A stretch of 64,000 bases of DNA from an uncultured Clostridia bacterium (GTDB lineage: Bacteria > Bacillota > Clostridia > TANB77 > CAG-508): NCBI GenBank assembly GCA_934167835.1, contig CAKPLZ010000005.1, positions 1-64,000 on the forward strand, written 5' to 3'. Positions 38,139 to 47,412 of this stretch are shown in pieces (position 1 is the first letter of the stretch; every line of letters begins with the position of its first letter). Below the pieces are notes generated by a model. It was not told the DNA's origin. It saw only the letters and a list, made by a program, of their open reading frames with translations, and did not search any database. The position numbers were made by a program, and so were the translations under genes.

Positions 38139-40237
38139 TTATTTATAATTTAATACTCCTGTTCCAGAATTATAAAAATATGTTTTGCTAATTTTATCAT
38201 ATAGACATGGCACATTATTTGAGTCTAATACTGGGACGAAGTCTCTTGCAAGGATATCATTAATGTAAATTTTCAAATAATATATCTTTCCTGAAGCCTT
38301 ATCTTGCTCTGTACTATCTCCGAAAACTCTGATTGATGTTGTTTTATCTGAAAAGCTAACTGCAGTGCCTGATATGATATTGGTATTAGTATCAATATTT
38401 TTAACATATCTATTTCCAAATTCTATATTGTATATTGTCCCTGATGCTACTGTTCCTCCATTTATACGGTTATAACCAGCACCTGAACCATAATCTAAAT
38501 ATGCATTATTGCTATAATTAAAAAATCTAAAAGAATCACCTTCATTATTGTAAAATCCAACTATAATGCCACCTGTAGGTGCAGTCATATTAAATTTAAT
38601 TTTTACTGTTGTTTGACTAGTTGGGTAAATATTAGTATCTATCCACTGTGTTCCTGTACCTTCTATATACTCAACTGAATTAATTTTTCCATGTTCCAGA
38701 ACATTATTTTTCGAATCGGTTTCTCTAATTATTTTGTCTCCATAATCAAAATTTGCTGTTTCTAATATTCCTTTCCATCTAATTCCTGTCACAATTTTGT
38801 TCGCTGGAACTTTTTTAGTGGTAGTTCCTGAAACTAACGTTATTTTTGCATAGCCATTTCCTGAATGGCCTGTTTCTGTGCCTCCTGATGTTGATGTAAA
38901 TGATGATGATCCAGTATATGTGGTTGCATTTGTTAAATTATATTTTGAATCTACATAGTAACCACTGCTTGGCCTTGCTGTTGCTGTGCATACAAAACCT
39001 GAGCCTCCACCTCCAGCGCCTCCGGCCAGAGCCATAATAAGCTGTTGCCCCTTGTGAATATGAAGCTCCACCAGTTCCACCTGTTCCACTACTTCCAGCT
39101 GAACCTGCATTTCCTCTTTGCGTTGATTTTGTTAAAGAGCCACCGACCGCCTCCGGCCACCGACCATACCAACCACCTCCGGCCGCCTCCGGCCACCTCC
39201 TGCATAGTAAGTATTGTCTGAACTTGTGGTAGTTGATGTTGCAACAGCTCCTCCAGCTCCTCCTGAAGCAGCTGAGCCACCACTTCCACCTTTTCCGCCA
39301 TAATTTGCTTGTCCTGAAGCATTTCCTGCTCCACCACTAGTTCCACCACCTATGCCTCCAATTGCTGATGTATTTGCTGCAAGTGATGTACTTCCGTTAC
39401 AGCCAGGTCCTCCTGCACCGCCACCTCCTCCGGCAACGATTACTCTATACCCTAATCCTGTACCTCCGAATTCTTATATCGGTTGCTCCACCGCCACCAG
39501 ATCCTGCTATACCTTTTGATGAATTTGACCCATTTCCGCCTCTTCCGACCTCCATTACTTCCACCTGTTCCACCGATTGTTGAGGATGTTACAGAAGTTC
39601 CTTGTCCACCTACATTTACATATAGCTTATCACCTTGAGATAGACTTATTGTTCCTATTGAATATCCACCTTTTCCACCATAATATGTGGTACTATATGA
39701 ACCTCCTTGTGCACCCCATACTTGAAGTGTATATGTTCCTGTTGCAGGAGCTTCGTACGCGCTTGAGCCTACTGTTTTGAAGTTTGTTACTTGATTTTCC
39801 ACTGTTTGTGTTGTTGTTATTATTTCACTTTCAATCCATTTTTTTTCTTCAAATAATTCTGGATATTTATCTGCGTATTCTAGGTCATTCAAATTTAAAT
39901 CCGTTTCTAATTTATAATTTGAACTTGCTGTGCATTTATATATTTTGCCTTTTGAAAAAATATATCCTTCTGAATCTTCTTGTATGATTTTACACACCTT
40001 TAACAAATTACCAACTGTCCAAACTGGTACTATCTCTTCATCTCCCGCAAAATATCCTTGGTATATTTGCTCTGCATTTTTTACGTCATTTTGATATATA
40101 TCTTTTGTTTTCTTTTTTATTTCTGCTTGTACTTGTCTTCTATTCATTACTATTGTGTATGCGCCAATTAAAAATGCTAGCATAAATAATATTGTTGTTA
40201 AAGTAATAATTGTTATTGCTCCACGGTTTTTTTTCAT
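38139..40237 (-). CDS. Glycine-rich surface protein needing eight +1 shifts at CGG
   Basis: 696 aa when joined over eight in-frame CGG codons. The N-terminus MKKNRGAITIITLTTILFMLAFLIGAYTIV is a pilin-like membrane anchor. A Gly_rich (PF12810-like) domain follows: F-K-T-V-G-S-S-A-Y-E-A-P-A-T-G-T-Y, QVWGAQGGS, KGGYSIGTISL, YVNVGGQGT. Poly-Gly segments then include GGGGWYGGGG-like runs, VIVAGGGGGAGG and GGGSGFVCTATA. The C-terminal 230 residues look like a concanavalin-type lectin domain (EYIEGTGTQWIDTNIYPTS ... KIYYLKIYINDILARDFVPV). Read without shifts, the gene is three overlapping fragments. The arithmetic closes: eight +1 steps move the start frame exactly into the frame that ends at 38139. 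Confidence 0.85.
39022..39024 (-). other. CGG recoding site 8 in glycine-rich gene
   Basis: GGC TCT GGC C.GGA GGC GCT; glycine 403. In frame 40 codons after site 7. Confidence 0.8.
39143..39145 (-). other. CGG recoding site 7 in glycine-rich gene
   Basis: GGA GGC GGT C.GGT GGC TCT; glycine 363. Confidence 0.8.
39153..39155 (-). other. CGG recoding site 6 in glycine-rich gene
   Basis: GGT GGC C.GGA GGC GGT; glycine 360, only two codons after site 5. Confidence 0.8.
39160..39162 (-). other. CGG recoding site 5 in glycine-rich gene
   Basis: TGG TAT GGT C.GGT GGC; glycine 358. Confidence 0.8.
39179..39181 (-). other. CGG recoding site 4 in glycine-rich gene
   Basis: GGA GGC GGC C.GGA GGT GGT TGG; glycine 352. 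Confidence 0.8.
39189..39191 (-). other. CGG recoding site 3 in glycine-rich gene
   Basis: GCA GGA GGT GGC C.GGA GGC; glycine 349. In frame 92 codons after site 2. Confidence 0.8.
39466..39468 (-). other. CGG recoding site 2 in glycine-rich gene
   Basis: ATA AGA ATT C.GGA GGT ACA; glycine 257, restoring G-T-G-L-G-Y-R-V-I-V-A-G-G-G. Confidence 0.82.
39545..39547 (-). other. CGG recoding site 1 in glycine-rich gene
   Basis: AAT GGA GGT C.GGA AGA GGC; glycine 231, restoring G-R-G-G-N-G-S-N-S-S-K-G. Confidence 0.82.
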
Positions 40238-40263
40238 AAGTTTTCACTCCTCTTTATATAAAC

Positions 40264-40725
40264 TTATTTGCTTGTTGAGCCAAACCCACCTTTTCTTTCT
40301 CCTTGGCTTACATCATTATCAGTTACTAAAAACTTTTGAAATATACCTTGTCCTATTGCGTCTCCTTTTTTTATTTCGATGTCTTCATCTTTAATATTGT
40401 AAAAAGCAAACATTATGTGACCATCATTGTCTGGATTTCCATAATAATCACTATCAATTACTCCTATGCTATTTGCAAGTATTAAGCCTTTTTTTCCAGG
40501 ATTTGAGCTTCTATTTGCAAGAATTAGAACTTCATCTTCTCCCATATATGCTTTTATTCCTGTTTTTACAAGTGTTGGTTTCATGCCTTTTTTGAAGCTT
40601 GGAATAATTGTATTTTCAGCTGCTTCAATATCATATCCTGCTGAATACTTTGTTTTTCTTACCGGTAAATTTATATCTTGATCTTCAAATCCCTTTGCTA
40701 TTTCAAATCCTCTTTTTCTTTCCAT
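40264..40725 (-). CDS. dut: dUTP diphosphatase
   Basis: 153 aa from ATG 40725 (an upstream TTG at 40734 sits too close to the AAGGGA box). Trimeric dUTPase motifs in order: SAGYDIEA (1), ANRSSNPGKKGLILANSIGVIDSDYYGN (2-3), KKGDAIGQGIFQKF (4) and the C-terminal arm GGFGSTSK (5). It removes dUTP and supplies dUMP for thymidylate synthesis. It starts 18 nt after hisS. Confidence 0.93.
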   Translation of the reverse strand: MERKRGFEIAKGFEDQDINLPVRKTKYSAGYDIEAAENTIIPSFKKGMKPTLVKTGIKAYMGEDEVLILANRSSNPGKKGLILANSIGVIDSDYYGNPDNDGHIMFAFYNIKDEDIEIKKGDAIGQGIFQKFLVTDNDVSQGERKGGFGSTSK

Positions 40726-40742
40726 ATCTATCAAATCCCTTC

Positions 40743-42053
40743 TTATTTTTTTAATAATTCTATAATTTCTTCTAATGTTTTTCTTTCTTGTTCTCCTGTT
40801 GTCATATTTTTTAGTGTAAGTGTGTTTGTTAAAATTTCATCTTCCCCAATTACTATTACATAAGGTATTTGGAGTTTATCTGCATATTTAAATTTTGCTT
40901 TAATTTTTTTATCATCAAAATAAATTTCTGTATTTATTCCTTCATTTCTTAGCTTATTTGCTGTTTCTATTGCTGGTTTTAGGTCTGGAACCATTGATAA
41001 TATTAATACTTTAGAGATTGATTTTTGCTGAGTTTTTATTAAATTTACATCATTTAAAACAAAGAACAATCTTGTTAAACCAATTGACATTCCAACTCCT
41101 GGCATTTTTCTATCTGTATAATATTCACTTAAATTATTATATCTTCCTCCTGAACATATACTTCCAATTGATTTATAATCATTTAAAAATGTCTCATATA
41201 CTGTTCCTGTGTAGTAATCAAGACCTCTTGCAATACTTACATCTACTGTAAAATAGTCTTCTGGCACATTAAATAATCTAATATATTTTATTACTTCATT
41301 TAGCTCTGAAACTCCAGTTTTGAATGTGTCATTTTGGATATTAAAGTTATTTAGTGCTTCTAGCTTTTCATCAGTTGAACCTGTAATTTTAATAAAATTC
41401 ATTACTTTTTCTATGTTTTCTTCTGCCAAATTTAATACTTTTAGTTCTTCTTTTACGTTTTCAGGTCCTATTTTTTCTATTTTATCTATTATTCTCATTA
41501 TGTCTACAGCTATTTCTTTTGCATCTATTGCTTCAAATAAACCATTTAAAATTTTTCTGTTGTTTATTCTAATGCAGAAGTTTTCTAATCCTAATTCTCT
41601 AAAAACATTGTACATAATACTTGGTATTTCTGCATCATTTATAATATTTAACTCTCCATCTCCAATAACATCTATATCACATTGATAAAATTCTCTGAAT
41701 CTTCCTCTTTGTGCACGTTCTCCTCTATATACTTTTCCTATTTGATATCTTCTAAATGGAAATGATAATTCATTTGCATGCATAGCAACATATTTTGCTA
41801 GTGGAACTGTTAAATCAAATCTTAATGTTAAATTGCTATCTCCTTTTGAAAATGAATATAATTGTTTTTCTGTTTCTCCTCCAGCTTTTGCTAGAAGTAC
41901 TTCTGTGCTTTCTATTACTGGAGTATCTATTGGTAAAAATCCAAATTTTTCATAAGTTTTTTGTATTTTTTCTTTCATTTGATTAAATAATATTTGTTCT
42001 TGTGGTAACAATTCCATAAATCCTGGTAATGTTTTTGCTGCTACTTTTTCCAT
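40743..42053 (-). CDS. hisS: Histidyl-tRNA synthetase
   Basis: 436 aa from ATG 42053, which has GGGGAA 6 nt upstream; a TTG-initiated extension to 42071 includes that box and is rejected. Class II motifs: KTLPGFMELLPQE, LTLRFDLTVPLAKYVAMH, QIGKVYRGERAQRGRFREFYQCDID (motif 2), and ARGLDYYTGTVYE/SIGSICSGGRYNNL (histidine binding). The C-terminal anticodon-binding domain begins at KVLILSMV. It follows the MBL-fold gene, a common clostridial arrangement. Confidence 0.95.
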   Translation of the reverse strand: MEKVAAKTLPGFMELLPQEQILFNQMKEKIQKTYEKFGFLPIDTPVIESTEVLLAKAGGETEKQLYSFSKGDSNLTLRFDLTVPLAKYVAMHANELSFPFRRYQIGKVYRGERAQRGRFREFYQCDIDVIGDGELNIINDAEIPSIMYNVFRELGLENFCIRINNRKILNGLFEAIDAKEIAVDIMRIIDKIEKIGPENVKEELKVLNLAEENIEKVMNFIKITGSTDEKLEALNNFNIQNDTFKTGVSELNEVIKYIRLFNVPEDYFTVDVSIARGLDYYTGTVYETFLNDYKSIGSICSGGRYNNLSEYYTDRKMPGVGMSIGLTRLFFVLNDVNLIKTQQKSISKVLILSMVPDLKPAIETANKLRNEGINTEIYFDDKKIKAKFKYADKLQIPYVIVIGEDEILTNTLTLKNMTTGEQERKTLEEIIELLKK

Positions 42054-42080
42054 TTTAAATTCCCCTTTCAAATTTTTATC

Positions 42081-42732
42081 TTATTCCCATTCTTTTTGCT
42101 TCATTTCAAGGTATATCGGTTTTTCTTCATTTATCATTGTAGATTTTCCGATGCCCTGGATATACTATTGTATCATCTGGTAAAATTATAAGTTTATTGG
42201 TAATTGATGATATTATATCCTCGAAACTACTTGTTGGCAAATCGGTTCTTCCCCATGCACCTCTAAATAAAGTATCTCCTGAAAATAGCATTTTTTCTTT
42301 CTTATTATATAGTGAGATACTTCCACAAGTATGCCCTGGTGTGTGTATAACCTGAAATTCTAAGTCTCCAACATGTAATAAATCTCCATCATCTACTCGC
42401 GCATCTTCTTGTATCATTACTGGTTCTAAGCCTATATGAGTACTTAAGTTAAGATTTATATCCATAAGTCCTGGTGCATCTTTTCTGTGAATTATCACTT
42501 TCCCACCATATTCTTCTTTTAATTTTTGAACTCCCCCAATATGGTCACCATGCGAATGAGTAAGTAGTATATATTTTACTTTAGCATGTAATGCATCAAG
42601 TGTTTCTTCAAGCTCACTGTCAAAACAGCCTGGGTCTATTACCATAGTTTCCTTTGAATTTTCATCTTGTACTATATAGCAATTTTCTCCAGCTATCATC
42701 CCTGGGTCCATCTTAATTCTCTTTAGTATCAT
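42081..42732 (-). CDS. Metallo-beta-lactamase-fold (glyoxalase II-like) hydrolase, +1 recoded at CGG
   Basis: 216 aa when joined. Zinc ligands are visible: LLTHSHGDHIGG, IHTPGHTCGSI and FSGDTLFRGAWGRTD. Near the end frame 0 reads TIVYPGH, then CGG (42150-42148) and a short odd tail (KIYNDK). Skipping C gives PGHG and KSTMINEEKPIYLEM, matching the family consensus PGHGxxTxxxxE with the last zinc histidine followed by glycine. The recoded stop is TAA at 42083-42081, still leaving room for the hisS ribosome binding site. Probable hydroxyacylglutathione-type thioesterase; substrate unknown. Confidence 0.87.
42148..42150 (-). other. CGG +1 recoding site in MBL-fold gene
   Basis: Reads CCA GGG CAT C.GGA AAA TCT: P-G-H-(shift)-G-K-S. 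Gly195 completes the PGHG motif. Confidence 0.85.
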
Positions 42733-42757
42733 TTTTGTATTAATTTCCTCCTTTTAT

Positions 42758-44950
42758 TTATTTCCTACGGGTTACTTCATATACACTGTCTATTTTTCTT
42801 ATTTGTTTTATAACTTGGTTTAGTTGTTCTATTCCTTGTACTTCAAGTGTTACATCTATTGTGGCTATTCTTTCTTTGTTTGTTCTTGTATTTACACCCA
42901 TAATATTAATTTTTTGTGATGTTATTTCTTTTACTACATCTGAAAGAAGTCCTGTTCTGTCATTAGCAAGTACTTGTATATCTACATTATACTCTACTTT
43001 CTCGTTTTCATTATACCACTCTACTTCTATAATTCTTTCCTCCTCTGATAATAAGTCTTTTAAATTAGTACAATCTTTTCTATGTATTGAAACACCTCTT
43101 CCTTTTGTAATGTATCCTATTATATCATCTCCTGGCACAGGATTACAACATTTTGAGAATTTTACTAAACAATTATCAATTCCTTTTACAATTACTCCTG
43201 ATTTTGGAGCTTTTGATTTTCTTGGTTTTTCTGTTACTAGTTCTTGTATTTTTTCTTCTATTATATCTTCTTCATGTTCTTTTTTATATTCCTCAAGCAA
43301 TCTTGTTATTATTTTATTTGGTGAAATTGCCCCAAAGCCTATGCTTGCGTACATATCTTCTACGCTATTATAATTATATCTGTTTAATGCTGCTTGAACC
43401 CATTCTGGTTTAAATAAATCACTATGTGACATTCCGATTTTCTTTATTTCTTTATCCAAAATGTCTTTTCCTTTTTCTATGTTTTCTTCTCTTTCAGTCT
43501 TTTTAAACCATTGTTGTATTTTTGTTTTTGCACTTGAACTTTTTACTATTTTTAACCAGTCTCTGCTTGGGCCTTTAGCTGTGTCTGATGTAATTATCTC
43601 CACAATATCTCCACTTTTTAATTGTGTTACAATTGGCATCATTTTACTGTTAATCTTGCAGCCAACCATTCTATGACCAACTTCTGCATGTATCATATAT
43701 GCAAAATCGATTGGTGTTGCACCCCTTGGAAGCACTTTTATTTCTCCTTTTGGAGTAAATACATATACTTCATCTTCAAATAGCTCCGTTTTTAAAGTTT
43801 TTAAGAATTCATCAGGGTCTTGCATATCTTTTTGCCATTCTAGGGTTTCTCTTAGCCATGCTAGTTTATCTTCTGTTACTACTACATTTGATTTTTTGAA
43901 TTTATTGGCTTCTTTATATGCCCAATGTGCTGCGATACCATATTCTGCTACTCTGTGCATGTCCCAGGTACGAACTTGTACTTCAAATGGTGTTCCTTTA
44001 GGTCCAATTAATGTGTTATGTATTGATTGGTACATATTTGGTTTTGGTACTGCTATATAATCTTTAAATCTTCCTGGCATTGGTGTATATAGTTCATGAA
44101 CTACTCCTATTGCTGCATAACAGTCTTTTACGGAATTTACTATTATTCTAAGTGCAAATAAATCATACACTTGGTCTAATGTAATATTGTCTCTTTGCAT
44201 TTTTCTATAAATACTATATAAATGTTTTGCTCTACCTGTAACTTCTGCAACTATTCTTTGCTTTTTCAATGCTATTCTAATTTCTTCCATAATTTTATTT
44301 ATGAATTCTATTCTTTCTTCTCTTTTCTTTTCTATACTAAGTACAAGTTCTCTATATTCCTCTGGATATAAGTATCTAAAAGATAAATCTTCCAATTCCC
44401 ATTTTAAAGAATAAATACCTAACCTATTTGCAAGTGGAGCATATAGTTCCATTGTTTCTTTTGCATTAGCAATTTGTCTTTCCCTTTTTAAATTAGATAG
44501 TGTTCTCATATTATGTAGTCTATCTGCAAGTTTTATAAGTATTACTCTTATATCTTTTCCCATTGCTAAAAACATTTTTCTATAGTTTTCAACTTGTTCT
44601 TCCTCTATTGTAACATATTGTATCTTACTCAATTTTGTTACACCTGCTACCATTTCAGCAATTTCTTCCCCAAAGTTTTTTTGAATATCTTCACTTGTTA
44701 CATCTGTGTCTTCTACCACATCATGTAATAGTGCTGCACAAATTGTTGCATCATCCATCTGTAAATCTGCTAAAATGTATGCAACATTTAAAGGATGTAT
44801 TATATAATCTTCCCCTGACATTCTTTTTTGCCCACGATGATGTTCTTCTGCAAAATTATATGCTTTTTGTATTAGTGCAGTGTTTACTTTTCTTTTATTC
44901 ATTTTCATTCTTTTTATTACATCATCAATTGTTTTGTTTGTATTATCCAT
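42758..44950 (-). CDS. relA: Bifunctional (p)ppGpp synthetase/hydrolase
   Basis: 730 aa. The HD hydrolase domain has HPLNVAYILADLQMDDATICAALLHDVVEDT and KLADRLHNMRTL. The synthetase domain has GRFKDYIAVPKPNMYQSIHNT. TGS (VYVFTPKGEIKVLPRGATPIDFAY) and ACT (VLANDRTGLLSDVVKEI) domains follow. Both catalytic centres look intact, so it should make and degrade the stringent-response alarmone. Lies between recJ and the MBL gene. Confidence 0.95.
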   Translation of the reverse strand: MDNTNKTIDDVIKRMKMNKRKVNTALIQKAYNFAEEHHRGQKRMSGEDYIIHPLNVAYILADLQMDDATICAALLHDVVEDTDVTSEDIQKNFGEEIAEMVAGVTKLSKIQYVTIEEEQVENYRKMFLAMGKDIRVILIKLADRLHNMRTLSNLKRERQIANAKETMELYAPLANRLGIYSLKWELEDLSFRYLYPEEYRELVLSIEKKREERIEFINKIMEEIRIALKKQRIVAEVTGRAKHLYSIYRKMQRDNITLDQVYDLFALRIIVNSVKDCYAAIGVVHELYTPMPGRFKDYIAVPKPNMYQSIHNTLIGPKGTPFEVQVRTWDMHRVAEYGIAAHWAYKEANKFKKSNVVVTEDKLAWLRETLEWQKDMQDPDEFLKTLKTELFEDEVYVFTPKGEIKVLPRGATPIDFAYMIHAEVGHRMVGCKINSKMMPIVTQLKSGDIVEIITSDTAKGPSRDWLKIVKSSSAKTKIQQWFKKTEREENIEKGKDILDKEIKKIGMSHSDLFKPEWVQAALNRYNYNSVEDMYASIGFGAISPNKIITRLLEEYKKEHEEDIIEEKIQELVTEKPRKSKAPKSGVIVKGIDNCLVKFSKCCNPVPGDDIIGYITKGRGVSIHRKDCTNLKDLLSEEERIIEVEWYNENEKVEYNVDIQVLANDRTGLLSDVVKEITSQKINIMGVNTRTNKERIATIDVTLEVQGIEQLNQVIKQIRKIDSVYEVTRRK

Positions 44951-44977
44951 AATTATAACAGTCCTTTCTTTGTGCTT

Positions 44978-46666
44978 TTAAACTGATTTCATCATGTCTC
45001 TTATATTAATTTGTATATTTTCCACTCTGCCATAACAATTTAATTCAAGAGTTCCTACTAAATCTACCTTATCCCCTATCAAGAATTCATCTGCAAGCTC
45101 TCCTAAGTTGAATCCTATAGCATTTATTATTTCATTTCCATCTCTTAAAGATATTTTTAAATGCTTTCCTTCTAATAGTGTTCTTATAGACGCTATCTTT
45201 ATATTTTTATACACAATTAGAGGTGGTTTATTTTTTTCTCCATAAGGTTCTAATAACTGCATTTGTTCTATTGTACTCTTATTTAAGTCTTTTTTAGTAA
45301 TTTCACAATCTATGTTAATTACTGGTATTATGCTTTTTACATTTTTTTCTTTAGCTATTTCCTCAAAATACTTTTTAAAGCCTTCAAATTGGTTTTTATC
45401 TAATGATAAACCAACCGCCATTTCATGTCCACCATATTTTTTTAGGTAGCCTGCGCTTTTAACTAAAGCCTCATGTAAATCAAAGCCTGGAATGCTTCTG
45501 CCTGAGCCTTTTCCTTCTTTCCCTTCTATGCATATTAAAATTGTTGGTTTGAAGAATTTTTCTGTAATTCTTGATGCTACTATTCCTATTACTCCATGGT
45601 GCCAATTTTCTCCTGCAAGTACTATGCTGTTTAAATCTGAAATATTTTCTTTTTCTATTTGTGAAATTGCTTGTTCAAATATATTTTTTTCTATTTTTTG
45701 TCTTTCAAGATTGTATTCATTTAAATTGTTTGTTATTGTTTCTGCTTCTTTTAGGTCAGTTGTTAAAAATAATCTAAGAGCTTCTTCTTGTTTCCCCATT
45801 CTTCCTGATGCGTTTATTCTAGGTGCTATTCCAAAAGAAACCATTCCTGAATCGATATTTTTATACCCTGTTTCTTTTACTAGTGTTTTTAATCCAATGT
45901 TTTTAGTTTGTTTAACTAACATTAATCCAAGTTTTGCAATTACTCTATTCTCATCAACTAATGGAACTATATCTGATATTGTTCCAATACATACTATATC
46001 TAGATATTTCAAATATTCTTTTTCATCTAAATGCAATTTTATAGATATTGCCTGTATTAATTTAAAAACTACACCAACACCTGCAAGGCCTCTAAATGGA
46101 TATGTGTTATCCTTTCTTTTGGCATCAATTATTGCATAAGCACTTGGTAATTCATCTAATGGCTCATGGTGATCTGTTATTATTGTTTCTATATTTAGGT
46201 CATTTGCAAGTTTTACTTCATTAATTCCAGATATTCCACAATCTACTGTTATCATTAATGTATATTTTTTATTTGCAATTGCTTCTACTGCTTTAGAGTT
46301 TAACCCATAACCTTCGTCTAATCTATTTGGTATGTAATAATCTGTTTCAAGCCCTCTTTCTTCCAAGAATTGCTTTAATACTGTTATGCTAGTTATCCCA
46401 TCAACATCATAGTCACCATATATTATTGTTTTTTCTTTATTTTCAATTGCTTTTATTATCCTATCTACTGCTTTTTCCATATCATTCATTAAAAATGGAT
46501 TATGAAAATTGTTTCTTTTTGGATTTAAAAACACATCAATTTGCTCATCATCTGTAATACCTCTGTTTATTAGTATTTGAGCTAATAATCTTGATATATT
46601 ATGTTTTTTTGATATTTTTTCTATTAATTCTTCATTTTGCTCATAAATTTCCCACTTTTTCTTCAT
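44978..46666 (-). CDS. recJ: Single-stranded-DNA exonuclease RecJ
   Basis: 562 aa from ATG 46666 (GGGAG 5 nt upstream); an extension to 46678 is rejected. DHH phosphoesterase motifs: IYGDYDVDGITS (I), MITVDCGISG (II), ETIITDHHEPLDELP (III) and GLAGVGVVFKL (IV), then DHHA1 with GSGRSIPGFDLHEAL and KYGGHEMAVGLSL. It degrades 5' ends in recombination and mismatch repair. Immediately downstream of the hexapeptide protein gene. Confidence 0.94.
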   Translation of the reverse strand: MKKKWEIYEQNEELIEKISKKHNISRLLAQILINRGITDDEQIDVFLNPKRNNFHNPFLMNDMEKAVDRIIKAIENKEKTIIYGDYDVDGITSITVLKQFLEERGLETDYYIPNRLDEGYGLNSKAVEAIANKKYTLMITVDCGISGINEVKLANDLNIETIITDHHEPLDELPSAYAIIDAKRKDNTYPFRGLAGVGVVFKLIQAISIKLHLDEKEYLKYLDIVCIGTISDIVPLVDENRVIAKLGLMLVKQTKNIGLKTLVKETGYKNIDSGMVSFGIAPRINASGRMGKQEEALRLFLTTDLKEAETITNNLNEYNLERQKIEKNIFEQAISQIEKENISDLNSIVLAGENWHHGVIGIVASRITEKFFKPTILICIEGKEGKGSGRSIPGFDLHEALVKSAGYLKKYGGHEMAVGLSLDKNQFEGFKKYFEEIAKEKNVKSIIPVINIDCEITKKDLNKSTIEQMQLLEPYGEKNKPPLIVYKNIKIASIRTLLEGKHLKISLRDGNEIINAIGFNLGELADEFLIGDKVDLVGTLELNCYGRVENIQINIRDMMKSV

Positions 46667-46677
46667 ATTTACTCCCA

Positions 46678-47388
46678 TTACTTTAATTCAACTCTTGGAT
46701 TATCTTGAACCATATATTCTGCCTTTGGAAAAATTCTTTTTTCTGCCGGAACAAAATTTCTTACTTGTACTGTTGGCAAAATCCATGTATATGGTCCTAT
46801 ACAGGTTCCTGGTAAGCTCGTGCAATTTGCACCAAGCCTTGTACTATCACCAACAATTGAGCCAAAGAAATCTGATTCTGTTTCTTGTTTTTTGCCATTT
46901 ATTTTTAGGCAAATATTTTGTTGGTCAAATCTTCTGTTTGCAAGGATTGTACCGCTTCCAATTCTTGTTGATTTTCCTAAAATACTGTCACCTACGAAAC
47001 TCAAACTTGCAACTTTTGATTTGTTTTGAAGAATTGCATGTTTTATTTCAGAACCATGTCCAACTGATGCTCCATCTCCAATTATTGTATATGGTCTAAT
47101 TAAAGCTCCTGAACCTATTTCAACATTTTTTCCTATTATAACTGGTCCTTGTATTACTACATTTGAAGCTATTTTAGTACCTTCGTCTATAAAATAATTA
47201 CCTGTTATGGAAACATATTCTCCAACTGTTCCTTTATTAATTTTCACATCATTTTTTACAATTTTGTTATTTACATATTCCTTTAGTTTTTTAAGTGGTT
47301 CCCATACATAGGTACAATTTTCAAAAAGCTCTTTTTCGCTAAATTCTTTTATATAACTAAAATAGTAGTCTAAATTTAATTCTTCCAT
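46678..47388 (-). CDS. Left-handed beta-helix (hexapeptide) sugar-nucleotide-type protein
   Basis: 236 aa. Hexapeptide repeats run from about residue 50 to 210 (VGEYVSITGNYFIDEGTKIASNVVIQGPVIIGKNVEIGSGALIRPYTIIGD). They resemble the C-terminal acyltransferase half of GlmU-like nucleotidyltransferases. No N-terminal nucleotidyltransferase domain is present. It may be a free-standing acyltransferase or binding protein; substrate unknown. Its stop touches the recJ ribosome binding site. Confidence 0.7.
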   Translation of the reverse strand: MEELNLDYYFSYIKEFSEKELFENCTYVWEPLKKLKEYVNNKIVKNDVKINKGTVGEYVSITGNYFIDEGTKIASNVVIQGPVIIGKNVEIGSGALIRPYTIIGDGASVGHGSEIKHAILQNKSKVASLSFVGDSILGKSTRIGSGTILANRRFDQQNICLKINGKKQETESDFFGSIVGDSTRLGANCTSLPGTCIGPYTWILPTVQVRNFVPAEKRIFPKAEYMVQDNPRVELK

Positions 47389-47412
47389 TCTAAAAATCCT
47401 TTCTTTTTTAAG

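Noticed and set aside
11005..42732. murB, SpoU methyltransferase, mfd, rpoD, dnaG and MBL gene as pseudogenes
   Set aside because: All breaks are the same event (one extra base at an in-frame CGG before glycine); downstream parts are fully conserved and several genes are essential.
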